From positions 1,054,001-1,118,000 of the forward strand of contig JAFEKR010000012.1 in the NCBI GenBank assembly GCA_019022495.1: a stretch of DNA of 64,000 nucleotides, written 5' to 3'. Below the pieces are notes generated by a model. It ran no database searches. It had not been told where the DNA came from and worked only from the letters and a program-made list of their open reading frames with translations. The translations under genes and the position numbers were made by a program. Source of the stretch: Epichloe hybrida (Eukaryota > Ascomycota > Sordariomycetes > Hypocreales > Clavicipitaceae). Every line of letters starts with the position of its first letter. Positions within the stretch are counted from its first letter, which is position 1. Positions 11,860-24,690 of the stretch are shown one piece after another.

Positions 11860-14294
11860 ATAGCTTATACTAGGTAAGTACTCTCCTAGAGGTGCTTAAG
11901 AAACTGTATTACTTACCCCTTTAGTATTATTATAGAAGTAAATATATCTAGTAATACCTAGACTAGCTCTAGGTTATAGCTATATAGTAGCTTATTTAGG
12001 CTAACTTCTATTATAGAAAATAGCCTATTATTAATTATAAGCTAGCAAGTAGCTAGATATTCTAGCTAGTTAAACTATAAGAAAAAGACTATAATATATA
12101 GTATTACTTACACCTCTTAGTTTACTTACTTTATATTACTATTAGTCTATAGGTAATATAATATAGAAAGTAACTAATTAATCCTAACTAAGGAGTATAA
12201 TATTATCTAAAACTTTCCTAACTAATCTAAACTATAATCTATAATAATTAATTAAGGAAACCCCTTAAACTATTACTAAACTATTTTAAACCTCTTTATA
12301 TATTCCTTAGCTCTTATAGAAGTTATAGTCTTAAGCTAAATAAATTTAAAGAGTGAATCTATAATAATTATTAGGTATTATAGCTTTTCTAGGGATAGTG
12401 CTAGTAAGTTTATTATAAAGTTAATAGAGATTTATAACTAAAACTAGTTAGGGATAGGTAAAGGCTTTAGTAAGCCCTAGCATTATTAATAGCTTTTATA
12501 ATTACTATAGTAGTAATAGTTATAAATAAACCTAGTAATATCTTATAATATCCTATCCTAGTAAAACTACTATTATAAGATTTAGAATATAGTGTTATAG
12601 CCTAGGTGCCTTACTACTAGTAAATCATAGCATTACTATATTAGGGTTATTATAAGAGGCTCTTACACTAGGACTTAGGTATAGCCCCTAAACTAAAGCA
12701 CTTTATAAGTGCTTATAAAATAATTTACTACTTATTCTCTTATAAGTACCTTAATAGGAAACCTCTAGGCCCCTTTCTAAATAGCTTTTAATTAGATACT
12801 ATATATAGGGTTAGAGATAATAGCCTAGTCCTATAAGGTCTAAAGGTATTTAGTAGTAAAGAGAACCTTACTAGCTAGTAGTAATACTATATTACTATTA
12901 TCCTGCTATTTATCTAGTATTAGTAAGAGCTATATAATAGTAATAAGTTATAGGATATATCCTATTCTAGAGATTACCCTTTCCTAGTCCTATTCCCTTT
13001 AAGAAAGAGCATTAAGCTATTATACTTATATACTAAGTCTATACTAGAGGTAGAAATTAAATAGCATAAGTATATTTACCTATTAAGCTTACTATTCTAA
13101 TATTAACTAGGGAGTTATAAAGTACTCTAGGTTCTTATAGTCTATATAGATTATAAATAGACTAGAAACGCCCTATAGCTTAGCTAACTATACCTTAAGG
13201 CATAAGATAATAGCTAATAATTCCTTATTATAAATTATATAGTTCTTTTATAAGGTTATAAGGCTAGTAAAGTAGTAAGTAACTAGGTATATAATGCTAT
13301 CCTAGCCTTACTAGGAAAGGTATTCTCTAATAGCTATTCCTAAATAATTAGCTTCTATTACTATAGGGAGATCTAGGTCCTATTATACTAGTACTAGGTA
13401 TATAATAAAGGCATCTTTTAGCCTATTAAAGGTATTATTCTCTTTAGGTCCTTATTAGAAAAGGACATTCCTCTTAGTTAATTATATTAGCAATGTTACT
13501 AGTTCTAAAAAGTTACTAATAAAGTTATAATAGAAGTTAGTAAACCCTAGGAAGCTATAGACCCCCTAAAGTTTTATTAGGGTTACTTACTCCCTAATAG
13601 CTATAACCTTTACTAAGTCTAGATAAATAAAATAACTTACTATAATAATATATCCTAGGTATTAAACCTCCTTTACTGCAAATATAAACTTATTAAGGTC
13701 TAAGTATAAACCTATAGCCCTTAGGTAGCCTAATATTAACTAGACCTTAGCTATATAGTCTTTCCTTAATCCCCCTAAGTAAACTAAGATATTATCTAAG
13801 TACGCTATAATAAAGTCCCCTAATACATCCCCTAAGGACTTATTAATATAATATTAGAATATTACTAGTATACTAGCTAGGCTAAAGGGGCAAACTAGCT
13901 ACTTAAATAGCCTAAACCTAGTTTAAAACGCTATTAGGTGCTCCTAGCCCTTAGTAATCTATAGCTTATAAAACGCTATATAAATATTTACCTTTATAAA
14001 CTAGTATACCTAGGATAAAGAATAGAGTGTCTCCTTAATTAATAGGAGAGAATAGTAATCCTATACTATTATCTTATTAAGAGCGTAGTAGTTTACGTAA
14101 AAGCGCTAACCTTTATTAGCCTTTTTAATAAGGAAAACTAGAGCTATAGCTAATAATAAGCTAGCATAAATCTAACCCTTATCTATTAAGTCTATAATCT
14201 AGTGCCTAACCTCTAGAAGCTAGTCCCTTAGTATATTATATAATAGTCCCTAAGGGAGCGTTAGTTTAGACCTATCCTAATTCTTACGTAAGCA
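11860..14294 (-). pseudogene. Gypsy-B pol remnant (RT, RNase H, integrase side)
   Basis: Minus-strand decayed pol. The YLDN catalytic block of reverse transcriptase lies near 13800. It is followed by L-R-A-I-G-L-Y-L-D-L-N-K-F and by a block resembling S-F-L-G-F-x-N-F-Y near 13510, the standard order of Ty3/Gypsy RT and its connection. Integrase-like sequence should continue toward 12000 and beyond Gypsy-A into 1800-3971, but decay is too strong for me to assign residues there. The upstream gag/protease part lies in 21453-22049, 23920-24493 and 25027-25902. Confidence 0.7.
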
Positions 14295-15110
14295 TGTTAA
14301 AAATAAGACCTATTTTTAGCCCTTTCTAGTTAAAGGACCTTTCTATTACTAGCTTGCATTGCAAGCCTAACAGCTGCACTGCAGCTGTTAACGGTCGCGA
14401 AGGTAGCTGTCAATGGCTACGTCGCAGCTGTTAACAGCTGCGACTGACCGTGTGGATGACTAATCCAAATCAATTGTCAATTGTGGATTATTCAATTGCG
14501 TTGTAGCTACAAGCGCAGCCACAACCACAGCGCCACTAGTAATTAGGTAAGCTAGGGTAACATAAGCAGGTTACCCTATAGCTATCTTTAACAGCGATTT
14601 TCTCTTTAACTAGAGGTTGTACAAAAGTCTTACATATAGCAAATTAAAGCTAGAAGATAGGGCTTTTATTTTATGCAGGAATATTTTTTAGACTAAAATT
14701 TAGTGCATACGGGTTGCTAGTGTGTATAGTGGTGAGTTGATTTTTTGGATTTTACATACAAATAAATTTTACGGAAAATAAAAAGTGGCCTATAAGACCT
14801 CTTTAGCGGTCTAGATTTACTAATATAGTTAGTAAGTATATAAGAGGAAGAAGATCTTTTTAATCTAGCTAGATAGCTAGGCCTCTTAATCTAACAGCTG
14901 CATTGCCTATATAACGTCACTAAAATCAATTCTATTAGTATATAAGATATTGTAAAAGTCATCTAGATTAAATTTAATTAGTTAATAACTACCAAAACCT
15001 TCCGTTACGTTGCGTTAAATATTTAACGTGGTGGCTCTATTAGTCCCTAACCATAGAGCCGCACCTATACAGCTGTTGCTAGCCGGCAACTAGCTCCCTA
15101 TATTTCAATA
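14295..15110 (+). repeat. Copia 5' LTR
   Basis: 816 bp. It contains dense palindromes built on CAGCTG: an interrupted 21-bp palindrome at 14369-14389 and a perfect 24-bp palindrome at 14421-14444 centred on GTTAAC. The right LTR has the same sites with RIP transitions that break them, so this is the better preserved copy. Confidence 0.92.
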
Positions 15111-15124
15111 GGTTATGAGCCTGG
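15111..15124 (+). promoter_or_regulatory. Copia primer-binding site (half tRNA-Met type)
   Basis: GGTTATGAGCCTGG directly abuts the left LTR. Its reverse complement CCAGGCTCATAACC reads as a methionine tRNA anticodon arm with the CAT anticodon. Copia elements are known to prime from an internally cleaved initiator tRNA-Met using this region rather than the tRNA 3' end (Drosophila copia is the classic case). Confidence 0.75.
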
Positions 15125-15168
15125 ACTATCACTATAAAATTCTTTCTAGTGCACTTCACGTACAGTTA

Positions 15169-15445
15169 CAGAAGACTTCCCTTCTATAAAACAGGAAGGA
15201 CCCGCGAGATAGAAGCTATTCCCTTCTATAAAAAGGAATCATTGTAGTTACAGAAGACTTCCCTTCTATAAAACAGGAAGCGCACAAGCGACACAGAAGC
15301 TTTCCCTTCTATAAAAAGGAAATTCAGTGAGAATAGAAGCTTTTCCCTTCTATAAAAAGGAAATTCAGCGCGAATAGAAGCTTTTCCCTTCTATAAAAAG
15401 GAATTTCAGTACGAATAGAAGACTTCCCTTCTATAAAATTGGAAG
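15169..15445 (+). repeat. Seven-copy hairpin repeat in the Copia leader
   Basis: Seven imperfect direct repeats of about 38-42 bp, each containing TTCCCTTCTATAAAA followed by GGAA(G). TTCC and GGAA(G) can pair around a loop of about 10-12 nt, and an upstream AGAAG can alternatively pair with the internal CTTCT. The spacers between hairpins differ. The last copy ends immediately before the gag start codon at 15446, so the array fills the 5' untranslated leader. Confidence 0.88.
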
Positions 15446-18400
15446 ATGGATACCAATCAATAAGGTTAGGGACCTCCAGTCCCTGATCTTAGTGCGCAAG
15501 AGGTTCTAAATAACCAGCTAAAAGAGCAGGTTATTAGACAACAAAATGCTATTAATCTAGTAATACAGAAGCTAGAGTCCTTAACTTTAGCTATTAATGA
15601 TAGATCTATGGAGGGTATGGAAGCTACTAAGCCTACTAGTTAGCAGCAAGTTTAACAGCCTATTTAGCAAGATAAGGCACCTGAATCTAGCTCTGTATAA
15701 GCTGCCTTTAATAATTCGATTATTAAGGAATTTAATAAGAGGGTTTATAGCTTCCCTAAGACTGCTAAGCTTAAAGGAGCTGAAAATTTCGATTAATAGA
15801 AACAAGCCCTAGCTATCCAATTTAGGGCTTTAGGCATGCCTAATTTTCTAGATAATCCGGATATTTCTAGGGCGCTAGGGGACGCTAACTAAGCTATTAT
15901 CTTAATGTTACTAAGGGATAGTTATACGGAAGGCCCCTAAGCCGCTATAACTTAGCAAAAATCACCTAAAGAAGCCTATAATTTACTTGTACGACAGTAT
16001 TCACATAGCGTTGAAATCCAGAGGGGGTCCCTATATTCTGAATTTCATAACCTGAATTTTCATGGATTTAAGGGGACTTTAGAAGCCTGTAATGTAGTCT
16101 TTAATAATCTACTAGCTAGATTATTGATTTTAGGGGTCCTAATTAATCCTATAGATTAGGTTAATCAATATCTTTAATCCCTAAAATTAACCTTCCCTTA
16201 GTGAGCTAAGAGGCAACGATTTAGCATGCGTACAAATAGGGCTATAGGGGTCCCCTTAGAAGCCCTAAATCTTGAATTTCTAATGGCAGACCTTCTAGCT
16301 AAACAGAGGGATAAGTTATCTACGGTAGCCAAAGCCCTGAATTATAGGGCTAAAGACCTAGAAAAGGGTGCTAAAGACAAGGAAAAGGCCCCTAAAGGTC
16401 AGAAGAAGAAGAAAGAAGGCTCTGAAGAAAATAAGAGCTCTTCTAATTCTAATAAGAAGAAAAAGAAGCAAAAGGGTTAAAAATCAGATAAAAAGAATAC
16501 TAAAGAACTTATAGAATATTCTTTTATGCTAGGAAATTACAACCTTTCTAACGGAGCCCTTGATCCGTACAAGAAACCTAGCAATTACAAGACTAGTTAT
16601 AAGAGCTCTAGCGATAGTAGCTCTAATTCTAGCTCTAGTGATTCAGATAATGAAAAACAAGAAATTAATACCTTAAGTGGTTTTAATTATTACAGTAAAG
16701 ACATAAAAAAGGCCCTATTATATAATACAGGTTTAACCGTATATATAGTTAATTCTAGGGAGGTCTTTAGGGATTATACCCCTTTTAAGAAGGGGGAATC
16801 TGACCCTATTATAACTGGTGGTGGCCCTATTTATCCTAAGGGTTATGGTAGTGCTATTTTTAAGGTCTTATATTAAAAGAAACCTAATAAATATAGGACC
16901 TTAGTGCTAAAGGATACTCTATATTTTCCTTAGCTTAATGTTAATATAGTTAGTGGCCTTATTCACTATATATCTAGCGGTTGCTTTATAAAAAACCATC
17001 TTTATCTTAAAGATAGGTCTTGTATTGCTACCCTAGATGTAGAAAAACATGGTTTTTTCTTTCACGTTAAAAACCAATTTACACTAACGTTATATAAAGG
17101 GCCCTGTAAAAAATCTCATTATATCCGACCTTTTACCTATGCCAGCTTTAGGGGTCATAGCTATCCGATTAGCTACCCTATAGAGGTTCAAATTCCCTCT
17201 AAAAAGCTAGATTAGGCTTCTGATTTGGACGAAATCGCTGAAATCGACGAAGATAATGATATTGAAGAAGTCATACGGGATGATTTAGGGGATTTAGTCC
17301 CTTCTCCAACGCCTATAGCCCTAGGCTAGGTCCCTTATAAATCTAAAGATATAGATTTAGGGGTGTTAGAGGGCCTTAGTAGAGGAAAAAGGTCCCTAAT
17401 ACCTCCCTAAGAGGCCTGTGGTTCTTAAGGGGCCTAGTAGGGGACTGACGGAGAGGGCCCTAATCTAGACCTAAATCTAGACCCTAATTCAGGCCCTAAA
17501 GACCTTTAATATTAAAAGTTACTAGAACTAGCTAGCCTATGGCATGTACAATTAGGGCACCTAGGGCTTCCTTTGCTAAAGAAAACAAGCCTTATAACTA
17601 AAGGAATCCCTAATTTTTCTAAAATCAAGGATAAAGACTTTAAATGTATAGCTTGTGATTAATCTAAGGCAGTTAGAAGACCTAGGAAATTAGCTATCCC
17701 TAACCCCCCTAGAGCTCTAGATTGAATAGAGGGGGATACGCTAAAAATTAGCCCTATACCGTACAATAAACAGTCAATTTGCTTATTTCTAGTTGATCGA
17801 AAAACTAGATATAAGTGGGTGTTCTTATTACCTAATAAGGAAGGTCTAACTGTTTATAGGGCTATTAAGGGCTTCTTTAAAGGGCTTAAAAATCAACTAG
17901 GTCAATATCCTAGGCACCTTCACTTTAATAGGGGCCAAGAAATCGATTCTAGTTATCAAACCTAGTTAAATTCTAAAGGGATTAAATTTACGACTTCTAG
18001 TCCCTATATTCATAAGCAAAATGGATTAGCAAAGCGTTTAATTCGTACTATTCTAGATCAATTAAGGGCTACTATCTAGTGGGCAAAATTACCTTTATAT
18101 CTATAGTGTTTTATATTACCTACAGTTATTAACCTAGTTAATATAACTACTAATACCACTAAGGATAAAAGCCCTAAACAACTGCTAGCTAGAGAGCTAA
18201 ATCAGCCCTGTATAACTAATATTAGCAGTATTAGAGCCATAGGATCTCACTGTGAGATTCTAATCCCCCTAGAAAAACAACCTAAAGCCTAGAAGTTAGT
18301 AGCTAGGACTATCCCTAGAAGGTTATTAGCTACACTAGGTTCCAACACCTATCTAGTGTACATCCCCTCTAAAAGGCTAGTTACAAAGACTAGCTTTATT

Positions 18401-20425
18401 AAGATTATAGAGCCTATAGGTCCTGTCTCTAAAGGATTACCTAGGCTTTCTATAGGGGATAACCCTTTAGAGGGGGAAAATGATTTAGAAGATTAGGATC
18501 TAAATCAAGGTTTAAAGGATTACCCTATAGACAACATAGGAGGTCCCCCTATAGGTTAAGAAAAACACCCTATAGGGCCTGTACAACCCCCTAAGGAACT
18601 GATTCCAGAGGCCTTAGAGAAGGCCACGCCTGTAACTTCACTAGGAAATCAGATTTCGACTCCGGACCTTGATTTTAACAAAATTACCGACTTTGACCCT
18701 AATATTAACCCTATGGATGTTAATATTAGTTCCCCTTCTTCTCTAGATTTTATAAAAGAAATCTGCTTTAAGGTATAGGAGAAGCTAAAGGAAAACAACC
18801 CTAATAGCCCCAAACCTAAGACCTGGAAGCAAGCTATATCTAGCCCTAAAAGGGATAAATAGATAGAAGCTACGTACAAGGAATACAAACAGCTTCTAAA
18901 GGCTAGTACTTTTAAATTTATAGGGAAAGACCAAGTACCTAAGGGCTGAAAAGTACTAAAGAATAAGCTTGTTTATAAGCTTAAAAAGGATAAAGAAAAT
19001 AATCCTTTAAAATACAAGGCCTAACTCGTTACTAAGGGATTTATACAAATCAAAGGTCTAGATTACCTAGAGACCTTTGCAGCCATAAGCATTCCCCCTA
19101 GCTAGAGGATTTTACTAGCCCTAGTGGCTTAGAATAACTAGGAAATCAAACAGGTCGATTTTATAGGAGCTTTTCTTAATAGTAAGCTACAACAACAGAT
19201 TTATATGGTTATTCTAGACAGATTTATTAAATTCCTTAAAGCAAATCCTAAATTAGCTAAATTAGCTAAAAGTTTTAGCTATAAACCTTCTAAAGATTAA
19301 GTAATCTTATTACAGAAATCTTTATATAGCCTAAAACAGAGCTTAAGGGAGTGGCAATAAGCACTAATTACAGTGCTAAAGTCCCTAGGATTTAGCCCTC
19401 TAATTTCTAACCTAGCTATATTCTATAATTCCTCCACCAAAACCTTTATTATCACATATGTGGATGATTGTCTTCTAATTAGACCGGATTTACATTATAT
19501 CCAAAGACTTAAAAAGGAACTTCATAAAGTCTATCCAATAGAAAATAGGGGGCTAGCTGAATTTTTCTTAGGGGTTTAAATCGTACAAGATAGACCTAAT
19601 AGGGTCCTGAAAATTCATTAATCTCAGTATATCTTAGAGGCTTTAAATCAATTTAATATGCTAGATAGTAAGCCTATTAGCATACCTCTTTAGCCAGGCG
19701 TTTTAGCTACGCAGACCACTAAGCTTTTAATAGCTAGCGAAATCAAGCTCTATCAGTGCATTATAGGGACTATAATGTACCTAATATTGCTTACAAGGCC
19801 AGACATAGCCTTTACACTTTAGTGGCTATTTACAGCACTAGCTAGGCCCTATATAGAGCACCTAAAAGCAGCCAAAAACCTGCTTAGGTACCTATTAGGG
19901 ACTAAATTCCTCGCTATAATTTATAGGGGAGACCCTAAAGGTATAGCTAGTAAAAGCCTAATAGGTTATTACAATAGTGATTTTACAGGGGATAAAAAGA
20001 CCTCTAAATTAACCTACGCTTATCTATTTAAGCTAGCTAGCGGACCTATTAGCTAGAAATTAAAGAAAGCTAGTATAATAGCTCTATTAACATTAGAAGC
20101 TAAAGCTAACGCTATCTGCGAGACCTTCTAGGAGCTATAGTGGCTTTAGGGCTTATTTAAGGAACTAAAAACCCCTATTTCTCCCCCTATCCAGATATAT
20201 TGCGATAATTAAGGCGCTATAACCACTGCCTATAACCTTGCCTTACATAGCTATACAAAGCATACCTTACTAAAGTTTAACTATATTAGGCAATAGGTTT
20301 TAGAGGGTTTAGCTAAGATTGAATATCTAGATATGAAGTCAATGCCTACAGACAGTCTAACAAAGCCTCTATCTAGACCTCTTCATCAGGCCTTTATTAA
20401 GCTCTTAGGGCTTAATAATCACTAA
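15446..20425 (+). pseudogene. Copia gag-pol polyprotein, RIP-inactivated
   Basis: From ATG 15446 to TAA 20423-20425 a single frame of 1659 codons stays in register; it is interrupted only by stops derivable by C-to-T or G-to-A (mostly Gln or Trp codons). Order: gag (15446 to about 16480, with a Lys/Glu-rich tail), linker/protease region, integrase zinc finger (W-H-V-Q-L-G-H-L-G near 17540 and C-x2-C near 17650), integrase core (E-G-D-T-L near 17733; final catalytic Glu changed to Lys in N-G-L-A-K-R near 18024), reverse transcriptase (18820-19580, intact Y-V-D-D near 19460) and RNase H (D-F-T-G-D near 19980; Y-C-D-N near 20200). No frameshift was found. Integrase-before-RT order is diagnostic of Copia. 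Stops and lost catalytic residues make it non-functional. Confidence 0.93.
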
Positions 20426-20623
20426 AAACTAATAACTAAATCCCTTTAATAGGGAACTAAAAACAACGCTAAAAAGGGAGCTATATTTAACAATAGCTAG
20501 GAATTCAAAAGGGGGTCTTTTATCTTTTCCTATTTTTCCCTTTTATCTGTTTTTATCTAAAAGTTCTTATTTACCCTATATCACTTTATACGCTTTTAAT
20601 TAGCTTATACGTAATTCTTTTGT

Positions 20624-20631
20624 AAAGGGGG
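20624..20631 (+). promoter_or_regulatory. Copia polypurine tract
   Basis: AAAGGGGG directly abuts the right LTR at 20632, the expected position of the plus-strand primer. Confidence 0.8.
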
Positions 20632-21447
20632 TGTTAAAAATAAGACCTATTTTTAGCCCTTTCTAGTTAAAGGACCTTTCTATTACTAGCTTGCATTGCA
20701 AGCCTAATAGCTACACTGTAGCTATTAATAGTCGCGAAGGTAGCTGTTAATAGCTACGTCACAGCTATTAATAGCTATAACTAACCGTGTAAATAACTAA
20801 TCTAAATCAATTGTTAATTGTAAATTATTCAATTGCGTTATGGCTACAAGCGTAGCCACAACCGCAGCGCCACTAGTAATTAGGTAAGCTAGGGTAACAT
20901 AAGCAGGTTACCCTATAGCTATCTTTAACAGCGATTTTCTCTTTAACTAGAGGTTATACAAAAGTCTTGCATATAGTAAATTAAAGCTAGAAGACAAGGC
21001 TTTTATTTTATGTAGGAATATTTTTTAGACTAAAATTTAGTGCATATAGGTTGCTAGTTTGTATGGTAGTGAGTCAATTTTTTGGATTTTACATACAAAT
21101 GAATTTTATAGAAAATAAAAAGTAGCCCGTAAGACCTCTTTAGCGGTCTGGATCCACTAATACGGTTAGTAAGTATATAAGAGAAAGAAGATCTTTTTAA
21201 TCTAGCTAGATAGCTAGGCCTCTTAATCTAACAGCCGCATTGCCTATACAACGTCACTAAAATCAATTCTATTAGTATATAAGATATTGTAAAAGTCATC
21301 TAGATTGAATTTAATTAGTTAATAACTGCCAAAACCTTCTATTGCGTTGCGTTAAATATTTAACGTGATGGCTCTATTAGTCCCCGACCGTAGAGCCGCA
21401 CCTGTACAGCTGTTGCCAGCCGGCAACTAGCTCCCTACATTTCAATA
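20632..21447 (+). repeat. Copia 3' LTR
   Basis: 816-bp partner of 14295-15110. It shows more transitions in its first 200 bp (CAGCTG sites turned to TAGCTA-like) but is better preserved than the left LTR near its right end. Confidence 0.92.
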
Positions 21448-22049
21448 AAGCATATGTAGTAATTAAGGGACCCCTAATAAGAGGGAAGGCTATTAGCTTT
21501 AGCCTTATTAAAAAAGTCCGTGAAGTTAGCTAACTCTTTAGGTAATGTTAATATATTTAGGCTATTAGGTTTTGTCTTAGGCACTATAATCTATAGTACT
21601 ATTATTATCTCCCTAAGGCTTATAGTAATCAATATTATAAAAGTATCCTTCCTATAGTATGCCTAGCGCGTTTCTATGGTATATAAGGACCTAATAATCC
21701 CCTATAATAAAGTCTTTACCCTATACGTAAAGGCTTTAGAGATATATAAGCCCTTTACTACTCTAATAACTAATTACTATTTTACTATATAAATAACCAT
21801 ATTATAATATTCTAGCTATAGTATCCTAAGTATAATATCTTATATAAGGCCTAGGATAATATATAAATATACTAATAACTCCTAGCTATTAATATCTATT
21901 CTAGTGTGTACTATATAGGTAATTAAGGAGGTGTTCTCCTATACTCTCTTTTCCTTCCTTTTTGTTTTTACTATAGTCTAAATATACTTTCTCTTTAGTA
22001 AATATATAAGCTCTAGGCTAAACTATTTTACTACTAACTTACTTATAGC

Positions 22050-23911
22050 TAGAGTATTGCACTAAAACGTGTAGTGTAGTGTAGTATTTGTAGTGTAGTG
22101 TAGTAAATACACTATAAACTACACTAACTATAAGGAAAAAAAAACTACACTACACTAACTATAAAAAAAAAAAACTATAATATATTACATTACAATTTTT
22201 TTTTCCTAAACTACACGAACTACAAATACTACAAATGTAGTATTAGACTTTTTATTAGTTATTAGCATTTATAAGGTTAAAAGAAAGCTAGTTATATAAA
22301 AGCTTTTATTATTACCTATTTTATTAAATTAGTTATAGAATTTATAATATTATATTATTTTTATAATTTTATTATAACTAAGTAAGGTTATATATAATAT
22401 TATACTTTTTTAATAATACTATTTAACTTAATACTTTATTTCCCTAATATAACTTAAAGAAAAACCTTCTTATTATATTATTTACTATTTTTATAAATTA
22501 TTTTATCTTTCTATAAATTATTATTATTACTTATTTTAAAAAAAAACTATAAAAAGAACTACTAGTAAACTTAATATAAGTAGCTTATTATATCTTATTA
22601 TAGCTTATAATAGCTTATAATACTAATATTACTAATATTACTAGTATTACTAAGATTACTAAGATTACTAAGATTACTAAGATTACTTATAATATTATTA
22701 GCGTTAAAGTTTAATAAATAATAAATAATAAATAAATAACTTAAATATAAATACTAGTAATTATAAGTAAATTACTATAGTAAAAGCTATAGTTTTTAAT
22801 AACTTAGTATTTTAAGGTTTTTAAAAATATTAATATTATAAAAATGTTTTCTCTTTTATATTTTTTTAAAATAATAATAAAAGTAAAATAATAGTAATAA
22901 TAGTAATTAAGTAATAATAGTAATAATAGTAATTAAGTAATAATAGTAATAATAGTATTAATAGTAATAATAGTAATTAAGGTTATTAAAGTTATTAAAG
23001 CTCTTATAATAAGTATAGTATATTATATAAAAGTAAGTCTTAGTTTTATTTTAAAAAATAAGTTAAACTTATTTTTAATAGCTTAATTAAGCTATATAGG
23101 GTAATTAAAATAATACTATTAACTATTTATTAATAGATTATAAATATTAGTTTATTATATTCTTTATTTATATATTATAGTAATAAGATATATAAAGTTA
23201 CTATATATAACTTCTTAAGGCTTTAGAATTATAAAGCTAAAAGTAATATTTAATTAGTTTAAATCTTAAATAAATGGTTTAAGCTTTTTTTAAGTTCTTA
23301 TTATATTAAGAATAAGATTTAAGTACTAAGTATATATTTTATTAACTTCTAGTAATTTATCTAGATTTCTTAATTAATTTTATTCTATTAGTTTAGGGTA
23401 TTTTTATTTAAAATAATAATAATAACATTTTAAAATATAAAATAATTAATAGTAATAGTAAATAAAATAATAAGAAGGTTTTTCTTTAAGTTATATTAGT
23501 AAAATAAAGTATTAGGTATAATAGTATTATTAAAAAGTTATAATATTATAAATTACCCTAGTTATAGTAAAATCCTTAAAAAAAGGTAAATTTTATAAAT
23601 TATATAACTAATTAGGTAAAATAGGTAGTAATAAAAGCTTCTATATAACTAGCCTTCTTTTAATCCTTATAATAACCTTATATAATAAAAAAGCCTACTT
23701 TTTTTTTTACTAACACTACATTTGTAGTTTTTGTAGTTAGTGTAGTTAGTAACTACACTAACTACACTACACTACAAGCAAAAAAAAACTACACTACACT
23801 ACACTATAAAAAAAAAAACTACAATACATTAACTACAAGAAAAAAAAAACTACATTATAAATACAAATTTTTCCTAAAAACTACACTAACTACACTACAA
23901 ACAATACTCTG
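22050..23911. mobile_element. hAT-like non-autonomous foldback element, copy 1
   Basis: 1862 bp, ends TAGAGTATTG and CAATACTCTG (10-bp inverted repeat, first base RIP-altered), exact 8-bp target-site duplication CTTATAGC (22042-22049, 23912-23919). Subterminal sequence is an array of GTAGTGTAGT-like motifs, probable transposase-binding sites. Inside these, long arms are inverted relative to each other (about 22230-22545 against 23400-23700, e.g. AAAGAAAAACCTTCTTATTA and its complement), so the transcript could fold into one long hairpin. No transposase is visible. An 8-bp duplication plus CAG-type ends points to the hAT superfamily. Confidence 0.82.
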
Positions 23912-24493
23912 CTTATAGCACTATAATAATTATAACTATAATTAATCTAAATATTAATATAATAATATATATTAAAGAGTATAGGAATTAAGAATAGTAG
24001 TTAGTTTATATATTATACTATATCTCACTCTAACTCTATATAGCTTAAATAGTTATCCTATATTATAGTATATAGTTAGCTTACTTACCCCTATGTAAGA
24101 CTTTACTTAAAGGCTACTTGTTTTCTATAGAGGGAATATTTACCTCCTTATTTACACTTTCCTTATTTACTTTATATAAGTTAATACTAACCTATAGGTA
24201 ATAGGGTAGGAGGAATATACACTCCTAAATATAGTAATCCTTAGATTTATATTATAGGCAGTATCCCTCCTAATAGTATTTAGCTAACTTTACTTTTAAT
24301 ACCTATTTAGCCTATTATATATTTATAGTAGGCTTTAGACCCTTTTCCTTCTTAACTAGCCTATTCTATTTTCCTAATTAAGTCCTTACTATATATACCC
24401 TAGTTATTAGCGTATTACCCTTATAATTAATCTAAGGTATAAGTTTAGCTAGCTATAGTTTACGTTAGGACTAGTACTTATTCTCTATAGTAA

Positions 24494-24665
24494 TGTGATA
24501 ATCTAGGCTTTGCCTAGACCTAGCAATATAGGTGTCAATTGCACAAGTCATAGGGACTTGTGCAATGCGTATTCTTTTATTGCCTCTATAGCGCAACGGA
24601 ATTAGGGTTAAACCCACATGGTAGCGCAGGCACCCGCGATTAGCCCTTAGGGCTAGACTATGACA
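24494..24665. repeat. Miniature element left LTR, with hairpins and A-box-like motif
   Basis: It contains perfect hairpins: TCTAGGC/GCCTAGA with loop TTT (24502-24518), GCACAAGTC/GACTTGTGC (24541-24563), GGGTT/AACCC (24605-24615) and TAGCCC/GGGCTA (24641-24655). TAGCGCAACGG at 24589-24599 fits the RNA polymerase III A-box consensus TRGCNNARNNGG. Confidence 0.8.
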
Positions 24666-24690
24666 TTTGCATAAGTCACCTAAGGTCATA

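Larger units (their letters stand above)
14295..21447 (+). mobile_element. Ty1/Copia LTR retrotransposon, structurally complete
   Basis: A 7153-bp element with two 816-bp LTRs (14295-15110, 20632-21447) and an exact 5-bp duplication AAGCA (14290-14294, 21448-21452). The LTRs start TGTTAAAAATAAG and end TTTCAATA. A tRNA-Met-type primer site follows the left LTR and a polypurine tract precedes the right one. One long gag-pol frame lies between them. It is inserted in Gypsy-B. It is less decayed than the Gypsy elements: many CpG remain, especially in the left LTR and leader. Confidence 0.95.

Noticed and set aside
15169..15445. CRISPR-like array (regular repeats with spacers)
   Set aside because: Fungal nuclear DNA, only seven imperfect repeats with spacers of unequal length, located in a retrotransposon leader; no cas genes.
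24471..24689. Minus-strand 72-codon frame in the miniature LTR element
   Set aside because: It lies across an LTR, is not preserved in the second LTR and has no homology I recognise.
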